Shown: positions 1-7,985 of the stretch, piece after piece
Layout of the letters: each line of letters begins with the position of its first letter
How positions within the stretch are numbered: position 1 is the first letter of the stretch
DNA from: an uncultured Muribaculaceae bacterium
GTDB taxonomy: Bacteria; Bacteroidota; Bacteroidia; Bacteroidales; Muribaculaceae
Reading direction: 5' to 3'
DNA: 17,898 nt
NCBI GenBank assembly: GCA_910584185.1
Contig: CAJTYC010000053.1
Coordinates: 1-17,898, forward strand
Program-made: the position numbers and the translations under genes
The notes under the pieces: generated by a model
Seen by the model: the letters and a program-made list of their open reading frames with translations, nothing else
Database searches by the model: none
What the model was told of the DNA's origin: nothing

Positions 1-47
1 TCACGCCGATGGTACTGCGAAAGCGGAAGAGTAGGTAATCGCCACCT
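1..47 (+). rRNA. rrf: 5S ribosomal RNA, 3' end (partial)
   Basis: The opening bases contain the conserved 3' portion of bacterial 5S rRNA: CGCCGATGGTACTGCG, then a short stem, then GAGAGTAGG-type sequence (here GAAGAGTAGG). A uridine-run terminator follows at once. Only the last third or so of the gene is in the window; the rest of the rRNA operon must lie to the left. The exact mature 3' end (about 45-50) cannot be fixed because the 5' strand it pairs with is missing. Confidence 0.85.
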
Positions 48-50
48 TGA

Positions 51-81
51 AGAGAGAGAACTTCGGTTCTCTCTTTTTTTT
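51..81 (+). terminator. Intrinsic terminator of the rRNA operon
   Basis: A perfect GC/AT stem (53-61 with 66-74) is capped by the very stable tetraloop TTCG and followed by a run of seven more T residues (75-81). It lies a few bases after the 5S gene, as expected for the end of an rRNA operon. Confidence 0.88.
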
Positions 82-102
82 GTATATGGTCGACTTTACT
101 TA

Positions 103-115
103 TCACGCCGATGGT
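103..115 (+). repeat. 13-bp direct repeat of 5S rRNA sequence
   Basis: TCACGCCGATGGT occurs here and, identically, at 1-13 inside the 5S gene, 102 bp apart in direct orientation. The rest of the 5S sequence is not repeated. It may be the scar of a duplication or recombination event downstream of the rRNA operon; no function is visible. Confidence 0.6.
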
Positions 116-129
116 GGTGGTTGTATTTG

Positions 130-165
130 GTCGTCGTCGGCGCCTCCTCCTCCCCAGTGCGCGAC
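130..165 (+). repeat. Dispersed GC-rich repeat module, copy 1
   Basis: A 36-bp GC-rich stretch that begins GTCGTCGTCGG and ends GTGCGCGAC. By eye it matches the reverse complement of 15248-15283 at 32 of 36 positions. It is also related, less closely, to the modules at 15141-15178 and 15835-15870 (shared core GTCGTCG..GG...CTCCT...CCC.GTG). It lies 45 bp upstream of a strong promoter in an otherwise AT-rich leader region. It is the only copy seen far from the repeat cluster at the right of the window. Confidence 0.7.
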
Positions 166-210
166 GACACTGTGTGGAAAGTACTTCGCGGTGCGAGTTT
201 TAATTTTTAG

Positions 211-242
211 TTTGGTGGTTTGGTGGTTTTGTTGTAACTTTG
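211..242 (+). promoter_or_regulatory. Bacteroidetes-type promoter for the GT117-like gene
   Basis: TTTG at 211-214, a 20-nt spacer and TAACTTTG at 235-242 match the Bacteroidetes primary sigma factor consensus (TTTG-N19-21-TAnnTTTG) with no mismatch. Transcription should start near 248-250, giving a leader of about 20 nt before the ATG at 269. The TTTGGTGG repetition at 211-228 offers a second TTTG at 219-222, but its spacing (12 nt) is wrong. Confidence 0.8.
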
Positions 243-268
243 TTGGTTGAATAAGTTTTGTTCTTTCT

Positions 269-3200
269 ATGATAAGCAAGAAGTATAATTTGGTCAATAA
301 TGTTACCGGTTGGGTGATTTTTGTCATCGCCTTGGCAACTTATTGGCTCACTTTGGAGCCGACTGCCTCTTATTGGGATTGCGGCGAGTTTATAATCCAG
401 GCCGACAAACTTGAAGTGGGCCACCCGCCGGGCAACCCTATCTTTATGCTCACGGCGCGTTTCTTCGCAAATTTCGCTCCTGATGCGCTTTCGGTGCCTC
501 TTATGGTCAATGCCATGAGCGGACTGCTCAGTGCGCTGACGATTCTCTTGCTTTTCTGGACCATCACTCATCTAGTGAGGCGTCTTGTGGTCAAGGATAG
601 CTGTGATGAGGAACTCCCGCTTTCGAAATATCTTATCATCATAGGCAGCGGCGTGGTCGGAGCACTCGCCTATTGCTGGAGCGACACGTTCTGGTTTTCG
701 GCGGTCGAGGGAGAGGTGTATGCCTTCTCCTCATTCTGCACGGCGCTTGTGTTCTGGCTAATATTGAAATGGCAGAACCGTGCAAATATTGAGGGTAGCG
801 ACAAATATCTTATACTGATTGCCTACATAATCGGAGTGAGCATCGCAGTGCACTTGCTCAACCTGCTCTGTATACCTGCAATCGTGTTGATATTTGCCTA
901 CACCAAGTGGAACGATATGAACGTGAAGAAGTCCTTGTTGGCCTTGTTGGTATCGTTCGTGATAATCGTGTTGGTGCTGTTCGGTCTGGTGCCCGGTTTC
1001 ATCAAGATGGCGCAGCAGTTCGAGCTGATGTTTGTCAACGGATTCGGGTGCAGCTTCAACACCGGCGCACTTGTCTATGGAATCGTAATGGCGTTGCTCT
1101 TCATATGGAGTATCTGCGAGATTTACAAAGGCAAGTCAACGATGATGGTGAAAGTGTCGTCATTCCTGGCGATAACATGCAGCGGCATGCTCTTCATCGG
1201 CAGCTGGTGGCTCGGATGGGTGCTTACGGCGGCTTTGGCGGTATGGATGTTCAGCAAATACTTCGCCAAGATGCCGATGCGCGCCTGGAATGTGATCATG
1301 TGGAGCTTGGCAGTGATATTTGTGGGATACTCCAGCTATGCGTTGATACTGATACGCTCGAGTGCCGACACACCGATGAATCAGAACTCGCCCGACAACG
1401 TGTTTGACCTGGCGAGCTACCTCAACCGCGAGCAATACGGACAGACACCGTTGCTCTATGGCGAGACCCTCTACTCCGGTCAGCAGAAAAAATATATGGG
1501 CAGCCACACCGACACCATCACCTATTACGAGGATGGCACGCCGGTGCTCCTCTCCACCCCGATCTATGGGTCGGTGGTGAATGAGGGAAAGCCGATGTAT
1601 GCAAAAGGGGTGGCCGGCGCGGAGCCGAAGTCGGAATATGGATTCCTGAAGGAATCAGATATCGAATCGAACAAGAAATTGGCGGCACGCGGAGGAGACT
1701 ACTACGTGAAGCGCGACTATACGCCCGAAGTGCAGCTCAACCCCGAGCTCAACATGCTCTTCCCGCGCATCTATAGCCGCATGCACCGCGACTCCTATGG
1801 CAACTGGGTCAACCTCGACACACTCCCCGGCAACATGCATGAGCTGTATGCCGTGAACGAAGAGACCGGCGAGAAAGTGCCGGAGCTCGACACATATGCC
1901 GAGCCGTATGTGAACCAGGCCACGGGCATGGTTACATATCCGCAGAAGATGGGTTACAAGCCGAGCGTGATGCAGAACTTGGAATACTTCTTCAACTACC
2001 AGCTAATCCACATGTACATGCGCTACTTCATGTGGAACTTCGCGGGCCGTCAGAACGATGTGCTCAATCAGCAGGGAGAACTGGATGCCGGCAACTGGAT
2101 TTCGGGCATACCGGCAATCGACAATTACCGTCTCGGCGACCAGTCGTTGCTCCCCGATGACCTCGGCAAGAACAACCGCGGGCATAACACCTTCTACATG
2201 CTCCCCCTGATACTCGGTTTGATAGGCTTGGTGTGGCAGGCATTTGCCGGCAAGCGCGGCATAGAGCAATTCTGGGTGGTGTTCTTCCTCTTCTTCATGA
2301 CAGGCATAGCGATTGTGCTCTATCTGAACCAGCCCCCTATGCAGCCTCGTGAGCGCGACTATGCTTATGCAGGTTCCTTCTACGCTTATGCCATATGGAT
2401 CGGTATGGGCGTGGCCGGATTATGGCAGATGATGGTGTGGGCTATCAACCGCAAGAAAGCACAAGGAGAAACCTCACAGAAAGTGGAGACTCCGGCATCC
2501 GCCAAACAGCTTGAGGAGCAGAGTGAAATGCTGACCGACATCAAGGTGGCTAAAGAGAAAAGTTCAGTATATGCTGCAATAGCTGCGGTGGCGATCGGGT
2601 TGGTTATACCTGTGCAGATGGTTAGCCAGACCTGGGACGACCACGACCGCAGCGGACGATATGTCGCACGCGACTTTGCGGTGAACTATCTGGAGAGCCT
2701 CGAACCGAATGCGATAGTATTCTGCAACGGCGACAACGATACCTTCCCGCTCTGGTATGCCCAGGAAGTGGAGGGAGTGCGCCCCGATGTGAAGATAGTC
2801 AACTTGAGCTACCTCGCGAGCGACTGGTATGCCAACCAGATGCGCAAGCAGAGCTACTCGGCAGCGCCGATACACTTCACCGCCCAGCCCAAAGATATCG
2901 CATACGGCAACCTCGATGTGGTGTTGCCCGGACGAGAGAATGCGCCGGCCGACCTGATGACGAGCCTCAAATATATCTATTCGGGGGGTGGGCGCGACAA
3001 CGATTATGGCTACGCCATGTTGCCGAGCAGCGTTGTGACGATACCCGTAGACAAGAAAGCCGTGGTGGCACGCGGCCTTGTGGCGCCGCAAGACACGGCC
3101 CAACTCGTGGACAAAATCGCGATAGACTTGGCCAATGCACCGGCAGTGCGCGGCAAAGGCTACATAAGCCTCAGCGAACTGCTGATGCTCGACATAATAG

Positions 3201-4231
3201 CGACCAACGCAGCCGAGGGTTGGCCACGCCCCTTGTACTGGTGCATGACAGTAGGTGACGAATATCACCTCGGCCTCAGCAACTACATGCGCGGGGTGGG
3301 TATGACACACCAGCTTGTGCCCACCTACCAGGAAGGCCTGCCGGCACGCACCGACAGGGCATACGACGTGGTGAAGAAATATAAATGGGGAGGCGCCGAC
3401 TCCGCGAAATCGCCATACTTCGACGAGACAGCGCGACGTATGCTCGTCTCCACGCGCCAGTCTATGCTCGACGTCTGCAACGAGCTAATCAACGAAGGCA
3501 TGATGCTCGACGAGCAAGGGAGCGGCAAAGCCGCCGAGGCAAAATACAGGAGAGCCGTGGAAATCGCTGACCTTATGGACAAAAAACTGCTGGAGAGCAC
3601 ATGGCCCTACGGCGTGTCGAATGCCATGGGTGTGCCGGAGATATACGGCTTGGCCGGCAAGCGACTCAACGACAAAGCCCTGACGGCAAAAGCACTCCGC
3701 CAGCTCGAGAAGACGATGCCCCGCATGGCGCAATATGTGGCATATAACCAGAAGATGTCGCAGAGCTTCATCAACCCACGCATGTCTCTGGAGTCAAGGC
3801 TCATGCCATATCAGTTCTATAGATTCGTGGAGATGTATCGCGAATATGGAGGCGACGAGAAGAAACTTCAGCAGATGGTGAAACTGACCGGACTGAGCGA
3901 GGAAGACCTGCGCAACGCCTACACTCGAGCATACGGCGGAGGTGATATGCAGACGCAGACCGACCTCAGTGCCAATGTCACCGACGAGCAACTGTTGGCA
4001 GAGCTCGCTGATGCAGCCGCCACAGTGAACCGTCTCGCCACGCTCAGCGCCGATGAATATGCCGCGCAGCCCGAGAGCGACCGCTATATCGACTCCATCT
4101 ACTTCGAGGCCTACCGTCAGTATGCCGAGAAACTTGGCGAAGACAAGATGAAGGCTAATGCCGACATTGCAGCCGTCGACATGGAGCGGAGCCGCAAACT
4201 CTATCAGAGTTACGAGGCAGCGCACCGGTAA
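269..4231 (+). CDS. DUF2723/TMEM260-like membrane glycosyltransferase (GT117 family)
   Basis: A 1320-residue protein with the hallmark N-terminus of Bacteroidetes DUF2723 proteins. A first membrane helix (about 13-29) is followed by the loop motif EPTASYWDCGEF (30-41) and GHPPGNPIF (51-59), where GT-C enzymes carry catalytic acids. A multi-helix membrane region follows, with a large extramembrane insert around residues 375-640, further helices (about 650-740) and the family motif QPRERDYAYAGSFYAY. After a last helix near 770-785 comes a long soluble C-terminal part starting at WDDHDRSGRYVARDF with NGDNDTFPLWY (about 819). The family is related to human TMEM260, a protein O-mannosyltransferase, so protein O-glycosylation at the cell envelope is likely; donor and acceptor are not deducible here. 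The ATG sits about 20 nt after the predicted transcription start and has no Shine-Dalgarno, usual for this phylum. Length is normal or slightly long for the family. Confidence 0.93.
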   Translation: MISKKYNLVNNVTGWVIFVIALATYWLTLEPTASYWDCGEFIIQADKLEVGHPPGNPIFMLTARFFANFAPDALSVPLMVNAMSGLLSALTILLLFWTITHLVRRLVVKDSCDEELPLSKYLIIIGSGVVGALAYCWSDTFWFSAVEGEVYAFSSFCTALVFWLILKWQNRANIEGSDKYLILIAYIIGVSIAVHLLNLLCIPAIVLIFAYTKWNDMNVKKSLLALLVSFVIIVLVLFGLVPGFIKMAQQFELMFVNGFGCSFNTGALVYGIVMALLFIWSICEIYKGKSTMMVKVSSFLAITCSGMLFIGSWWLGWVLTAALAVWMFSKYFAKMPMRAWNVIMWSLAVIFVGYSSYALILIRSSADTPMNQNSPDNVFDLASYLNREQYGQTPLLYGETLYSGQQKKYMGSHTDTITYYEDGTPVLLSTPIYGSVVNEGKPMYAKGVAGAEPKSEYGFLKESDIESNKKLAARGGDYYVKRDYTPEVQLNPELNMLFPRIYSRMHRDSYGNWVNLDTLPGNMHELYAVNEETGEKVPELDTYAEPYVNQATGMVTYPQKMGYKPSVMQNLEYFFNYQLIHMYMRYFMWNFAGRQNDVLNQQGELDAGNWISGIPAIDNYRLGDQSLLPDDLGKNNRGHNTFYMLPLILGLIGLVWQAFAGKRGIEQFWVVFFLFFMTGIAIVLYLNQPPMQPRERDYAYAGSFYAYAIWIGMGVAGLWQMMVWAINRKKAQGETSQKVETPASAKQLEEQSEMLTDIKVAKEKSSVYAAIAAVAIGLVIPVQMVSQTWDDHDRSGRYVARDFAVNYLESLEPNAIVFCNGDNDTFPLWYAQEVEGVRPDVKIVNLSYLASDWYANQMRKQSYSAAPIHFTAQPKDIAYGNLDVVLPGRENAPADLMTSLKYIYSGGGRDNDYGYAMLPSSVVTIPVDKKAVVARGLVAPQDTAQLVDKIAIDLANAPAVRGKGYISLSELLMLDIIATNAAEGWPRPLYWCMTVGDEYHLGLSNYMRGVGMTHQLVPTYQEGLPARTDRAYDVVKKYKWGGADSAKSPYFDETARRMLVSTRQSMLDVCNELINEGMMLDEQGSGKAAEAKYRRAVEIADLMDKKLLESTWPYGVSNAMGVPEIYGLAGKRLNDKALTAKALRQLEKTMPRMAQYVAYNQKMSQSFINPRMSLESRLMPYQFYRFVEMYREYGGDEKKLQQMVKLTGLSEEDLRNAYTRAYGGGDMQTQTDLSANVTDEQLLAELADAAATVNRLATLSADEYAAQPESDRYIDSIYFEAYRQYAEKLGEDKMKANADIAAVDMERSRKLYQSYEAAHR

Positions 4232-4321
4232 GTGTTAAGTCATAGTTATGAGTTATGAAGTTTTATAAACCTTTGTCTTGTAACTGACTGTCATAAATAA
4301 GGAATCGGAGATTGTACGAGT

Positions 4322-5014
4322 ATGAGGAAAGAAAGGGTGGAATGGTGGTTCCTCCGGCTTGTGGGGCCGCTGATTGAGTCACCTCCCAAGATATTCAGGC
4401 GCACATTCCTGCGCGGCATCTTCCGCATCAGAGATAAGGAAGACCGCGACAGGAAGGTGGTCTATCTGACCTTTGATGACGGGCCGATACCGGAGTGCAC
4501 CCCCTGGCTCCTTGACGAGCTTGACCGCCTGGGTGTGAAGGCGACCTTCTTCATGGTGGGCGACAATGTGCGCAAATATTCGGAACTGTATGCCGAATGC
4601 GTGCGCCGCGGCCACAAGGTGGGCAACCACACCATGCATCACCTGAACGGGGTCTGGTGCTCATTCAAGAAATATCTCAACGATGTGTCGGAAGCGGCCA
4701 CCTATATCGACAGCACACTGTTCCGCCCGCCTCACGGGTGGATGCGTGTGGATGAGCGCGAGCTTCTCAACCGACACTTCGATATAATCATGTATGACCT
4801 CGTGACTCGCGACTATAGCCGTTACATCACCGCCGGCAGGGTGGTGGAAAATGTGAAGCGGCTGGCGCGGCCCGGCTCCATTATCGTGTTTCACGACTCA
4901 TTGAAGAGCGTCCACAAACTCCGCACCGCCTTGGCAGAGAGTGTGGAATGGCTCAGGGAGCAAGGGTATGAGTTTGAGCTGATACCTAATACGAAGAAGA
5001 AACTTACGAAATAA
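4322..5014 (+). CDS. Polysaccharide deacetylase family protein (NodB/CE4)
   Basis: A 230-residue protein with the metal-dependent deacetylase motifs in order: TFDDGP (50-55, catalytic Asp and metal Asp), H-T-M-H-H (103-107, metal His pair 103/107), RPPHG (135-139) and VFHDS (189-193, late His). The first 40 residues contain no clear signal peptide; an aromatic-rich stretch WWFLRLVGPLI (8-18) could be a short membrane anchor. The fold removes N- or O-acetyl groups from glycans such as peptidoglycan or exopolysaccharide, but the substrate is unknown. It lies 90 bp after the GT117-like gene, with no exact promoter match in the gap. The epimerase gene follows after 21 bp, suggesting co-transcription and a shared envelope-glycan role. 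Confidence 0.92.
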   Translation: MRKERVEWWFLRLVGPLIESPPKIFRRTFLRGIFRIRDKEDRDRKVVYLTFDDGPIPECTPWLLDELDRLGVKATFFMVGDNVRKYSELYAECVRRGHKVGNHTMHHLNGVWCSFKKYLNDVSEAATYIDSTLFRPPHGWMRVDERELLNRHFDIIMYDLVTRDYSRYITAGRVVENVKRLARPGSIIVFHDSLKSVHKLRTALAESVEWLREQGYEFELIPNTKKKLTK

Positions 5015-5035
5015 TATAGCACACGCACAAAGCAT

Positions 5036-6043
5036 ATGCCAAAGAAGATATTGATAGTCGGAGCCGGAGGGTTTGTGGGTGGCTTCCTTGTGGAGGAGGC
5101 CCTGCGCCGCGGATACGAAGTTTGGGCCGGGGTGCGCGAGAGCACCCGGCGCGACAGACTCGGCGACCCGCGCATACACTTCGTGGTGTTTGACTACGAT
5201 GATGCCGCCCAAGTGGCCGAAGCACTCCGCTCGGCTATGCCCGAAGATAAATGGGACTACGTGGTGTGGAACCTCGGGGCAACGAAAGTGGTGCGCTATA
5301 CTGACTTCAACAGGATAAACTACGACTACCTGCGCACATTCACCGGAGCACTGCATGAAAGCGGCAAGGTGCCTGAGCGCATGGTGCTGGTGAGCAGCCT
5401 CTCCGTGCTCGGCGCCACGCACGACCGCGACGGCAAGGCATATAGCGAAGAGATGATACCGCAGCCCAATACACGCTACGGCGCGTCGAAACTCAAGGCC
5501 GAACTCTGGATGGCCACGAGTGGGATACCCTACGTGATAATCCGCGCCACCGGAGTCTATGGCCCCTGGGACCATGACTACTTCCTGATGGTTGAGTCAA
5601 TCAAGAAAGGGTTTGACTTCGGAGTAGGCTTCCGCAAGCAGACATTGACCTTCATCTACGCAGCCGACCTCGCCAAAGCGATACTTGATGCTGCCGAGCG
5701 CGGCGAAGAGGGAGAAGTGTATCATATCACGGAGCCACGCGCATACACCCAGCGGGAATTCAGGCGCATCGTAAAGAAAATATTAGGCAAGAAAGTGGTG
5801 CTCCCCGTGCGGCTTCCGCTCTGGATGGCCGGCGTGGCTTGTGCTGTGATGGAGAAAATCGGTGTGTTCAGGGGAAAGCCCGCCACGTTGAACCGCGACA
5901 AATACCGGATACTTCGCCAGCGCAACTGGAATTGCAGCCACGAGAAAGCAGAGCGCGAGCTCGGCTTCAGGGCAGAGACCGACCTTGCCACCGGCATGGG
6001 CAAAGCGATAGAATGGTATAAGCAAAACGGTTGGATAAAGTGA
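5036..6043 (+). CDS. NAD(P)-dependent epimerase/dehydratase (extended SDR)
   Basis: A 335-residue extended short-chain dehydrogenase/reductase. The Rossmann nucleotide-binding motif GAGGFVG is at 9-15 (Gly 9, 12, 15). The catalytic region has VSSLSVLG (119-126) and YGASK (148-152, Tyr148 and Lys152), followed by RATGVYGP (170-177), typical of sugar-nucleotide epimerases and dehydratases. The C-terminal half is the variable substrate domain, so the substrate (nucleotide sugar or another hydroxy compound) cannot be named. It begins 21 bp after the deacetylase, and its stop codon overlaps the proposed start of the DUF4271 gene, so the three genes probably form one transcript. Confidence 0.92.
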   Translation: MPKKILIVGAGGFVGGFLVEEALRRGYEVWAGVRESTRRDRLGDPRIHFVVFDYDDAAQVAEALRSAMPEDKWDYVVWNLGATKVVRYTDFNRINYDYLRTFTGALHESGKVPERMVLVSSLSVLGATHDRDGKAYSEEMIPQPNTRYGASKLKAELWMATSGIPYVIIRATGVYGPWDHDYFLMVESIKKGFDFGVGFRKQTLTFIYAADLAKAILDAAERGEEGEVYHITEPRAYTQREFRRIVKKILGKKVVLPVRLPLWMAGVACAVMEKIGVFRGKPATLNRDKYRILRQRNWNCSHEKAERELGFRAETDLATGMGKAIEWYKQNGWIK

Positions 6044-7134
6044 CAGCAAACGATTCGATAAAGACAACCACCGAATGGCAGACCGAAGAAGGAGTAGTCA
6101 TGCCGGTGGAAGTGCGCCGCGAAGAGACAGCGGCTGCACCCAAAGCGGCTGTCGCATCGAAACCTGCGCCGCGCACACAGCCGGCCATGAAAGTCAGCAA
6201 GGGAGTGCCCAAATACCTGTCGTGGCCATATGTAGGAAGTAATATAGACAATAAAGCCGGAGTGAAAGATAATGCACGCGGAAAACCTCCCGCCGACAGC
6301 GTGGCGGCGGGCTTGGCGACCGACAGCGTGGCTACCGACACGGTGGTGCCCGGTGCCGAACTTAAAGGCATAATGCTTGTGAATCCGGCCAGCGAATACA
6401 TGCGCGGCATCGACAAGCCCGAGGCGCAAAAATCCGGACTGTGGGGAGGCATGTCGTGGGTATACTTGGCACTGACAGTGATGTTTTGTGTGATATGCCT
6501 GAAATTCAAGGGGAACTCACGATATATGAAAGCACTGTACAGCGACCTGACCGATACGCGGCTGCGCAGCAACGTATTTGACGAGACAGTGCGCGAGACC
6601 TCGCTGCTTGTGCTCATGAATATCATGTGGGTGCTCAACGCCGGTGTGATGCTCTGGACGGCAGTGCGCCAATATTCCGGCCTGTATGCAGGCGCGGGCG
6701 CGGCGTTGTCGCCCAACTCCATATCGATAACATGTCCGGAATGGATAGGCATCGGCATATGTGCCGGGGTCGCCGCAGCCTATCTGCTGGTAGAGACGTT
6801 AGCCTACTGGGTGGTCGGCAACGTCTTTTCAGACCGGCACAAGACAGGGCTCTGGGTCAAAGGCGCGGCAGCCTCTACGGCGCTCGAGACCTTCCTGCTC
6901 TTCCCGATATCGCTGCTGATGCTCATATATCCCGAATGGCACGAAATGCTGCTCTGGATGGGCATCGGGGTGTTCATTTTGGGCAAAATAGTGTTTTTAT
7001 ACAAAGGATTTCGCATTTTTTTTGCCGAAATTTCGTCGTGGATGCTTTTTTTGTACTACCTTTGCAGTTTAGAAATAGTACCCCTGATTTTGACATATTT
7101 CGGTGCCGTGGTGGCAAGTGCGTCATGGCATTAA
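6040..7134 (+). CDS. DUF4271 family integral membrane protein
   Basis: About 364 residues. The N-terminal third is polar, low in hydrophobic residues and rich in Ala, Pro, Lys and Thr, with repeated ADSVA/TDSVA segments (roughly residues 85-105); it looks disordered. The rest has about six membrane helices, from SWVYLALTVMFCVICLKF to WMLFLYYLCSLEIVPLILTYF. Its position directly upstream of hemD matches the usual place of DUF4271 genes in Bacteroidales; the molecular function is unknown. Start choice: GTG at 6040 overlaps the epimerase stop as GTGA, a classic coupled start. TTG at 6031 and ATG at 6100 are in-frame alternatives. The last codons overlap the hemD promoter. Confidence 0.82.
   Translation: MTANDSIKTTTEWQTEEGVVMPVEVRREETAAAPKAAVASKPAPRTQPAMKVSKGVPKYLSWPYVGSNIDNKAGVKDNARGKPPADSVAAGLATDSVATDTVVPGAELKGIMLVNPASEYMRGIDKPEAQKSGLWGGMSWVYLALTVMFCVICLKFKGNSRYMKALYSDLTDTRLRSNVFDETVRETSLLVLMNIMWVLNAGVMLWTAVRQYSGLYAGAGAALSPNSISITCPEWIGIGICAGVAAAYLLVETLAYWVVGNVFSDRHKTGLWVKGAAASTALETFLLFPISLLMLIYPEWHEMLLWMGIGVFILGKIVFLYKGFRIFFAEISSWMLFLYYLCSLEIVPLILTYFGAVVASASWH
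7032..7064 (+). promoter_or_regulatory. Promoter for hemD inside the DUF4271 coding region
   Basis: TACCTTTG at 7057-7064 is a perfect -7 box, and TTCG at 7032-7035 is a one-mismatch -33 element with a 21-nt spacer. The local sequence turns T-rich (7010-7054) although it is still coding. Predicted transcription start is near 7070, giving about 95 nt of leader before hemD at 7165. It would let hemD and downstream genes be expressed independently of the envelope genes. Confidence 0.55.
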
Positions 7135-7164
7135 ACATGAAAAGGGAAAAACTGGTATTAATAC

Positions 7165-7917
7165 ATGGAAATCAAGAAGATACTTGTATCGCAGCCTAAA
7201 CCGACGGGAGACAAGTCTCCTTATTACGACATCGCGAACAAATATGGAGTCGAGATGGTGTTCCGTCCGTTCATTAAGACAGAGGGCTTGACGGCCAAGG
7301 AGTTCCGTCAGAGCAAAGTAAACATTGCCGACTACACGGCAGTGATATTCACGTCGCGAGCCGCCATCGACAACTATTTCAGATTGTGCGAGGAGCTGCG
7401 CGTGAAGGTTCCCGACACGATGCGTTATTTCTGCACCACCGAGTCGATCGCGCTCTACCTTCAGAAATATATCGTGTATCGCAAGCGCAAGATCTCGTTC
7501 GGGGCCACGGGCAAGCTCAACGACACGGCATTGCTGGCTGCGCTCGACAAGAACAACAAGGAGAAATTCTTGTTTCCGGTGTCAGACATCAACAAAGATG
7601 AAGACAAGGAGCTTGAGCAGCATGGCTTGAATGTGACGAAGGCAGTGATGTTCCGCACGGTGAGCAATAACTTCCAGCCCGGCGAAGACCTTGATTACGA
7701 CATGCTCCTCTTCTTCAGCCCCGCCGGTATTGATTCGCTGAAGAAGAACTTCCCCGATTTCAAGCAGGATAACCGTTACATCTATCTCGGCGCGTTCGGC
7801 CCCACAGTGGCCAAGGCGATAGAGGATGCCGACCTGAAGGTAGACCTCGTGGTGCCCAACGAGAAGTTCAAGTCGATGACGGCAGCCCTCGATGACTTCC
7901 TGGAGCACCATCAATAA
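7165..7917 (+). CDS. hemD: Uroporphyrinogen-III synthase family protein
   Basis: A 250-residue protein that fits the HemD family. Sequence identity within this family is low, so the call rests on the two-lobe pattern: KILVSQPKP at the N-terminus, VIFTSRAAIDNYF (60-72) closing lobe one, LLFFSPAGIDSL (181-192) in lobe two, and YLGAFGPTVAKAIEDADLKVDLV (about 207-229), the family's usual Gly-Pro-Thr signature. The enzyme closes hydroxymethylbilane with inversion of ring D to make uroporphyrinogen III, the precursor of siroheme, heme and cobalamin. Neighbourhood to DUF4271 is the standard Bacteroidales arrangement. No other tetrapyrrole gene is in the window, so which end product it serves here is open. 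Confidence 0.88.
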   Translation: MEIKKILVSQPKPTGDKSPYYDIANKYGVEMVFRPFIKTEGLTAKEFRQSKVNIADYTAVIFTSRAAIDNYFRLCEELRVKVPDTMRYFCTTESIALYLQKYIVYRKRKISFGATGKLNDTALLAALDKNNKEKFLFPVSDINKDEDKELEQHGLNVTKAVMFRTVSNNFQPGEDLDYDMLLFFSPAGIDSLKKNFPDFKQDNRYIYLGAFGPTVAKAIEDADLKVDLVVPNEKFKSMTAALDDFLEHHQ

Positions 7918-7940
7918 AACGGGTAGTCCATATACAACCC

Positions 7941-7969
7941 GGTGCTTCATCGAAAGAGAGTGAAGTACC
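7941..7969 (+). other. Intergenic stem-loop between hemD and the PPDK_N protein gene
   Basis: GGTGCTTCA (7941-7949) pairs with TGAAGTACC (7961-7969) with one G-U pair and an 11-nt loop. No T run follows, so it is not a standard terminator. It could stabilise or mark processing of a shared transcript just upstream of the next start at 7986, or be chance. Confidence 0.35.
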
Positions 7970-7985
7970 ATCAACAACATAAGAG

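Noticed and set aside
47..250. 67-codon frame starting in the 5S gene
   Set aside because: It crosses the rRNA terminator and a GC-rich repeat module, and its translation has low-complexity runs with no protein-like pattern.
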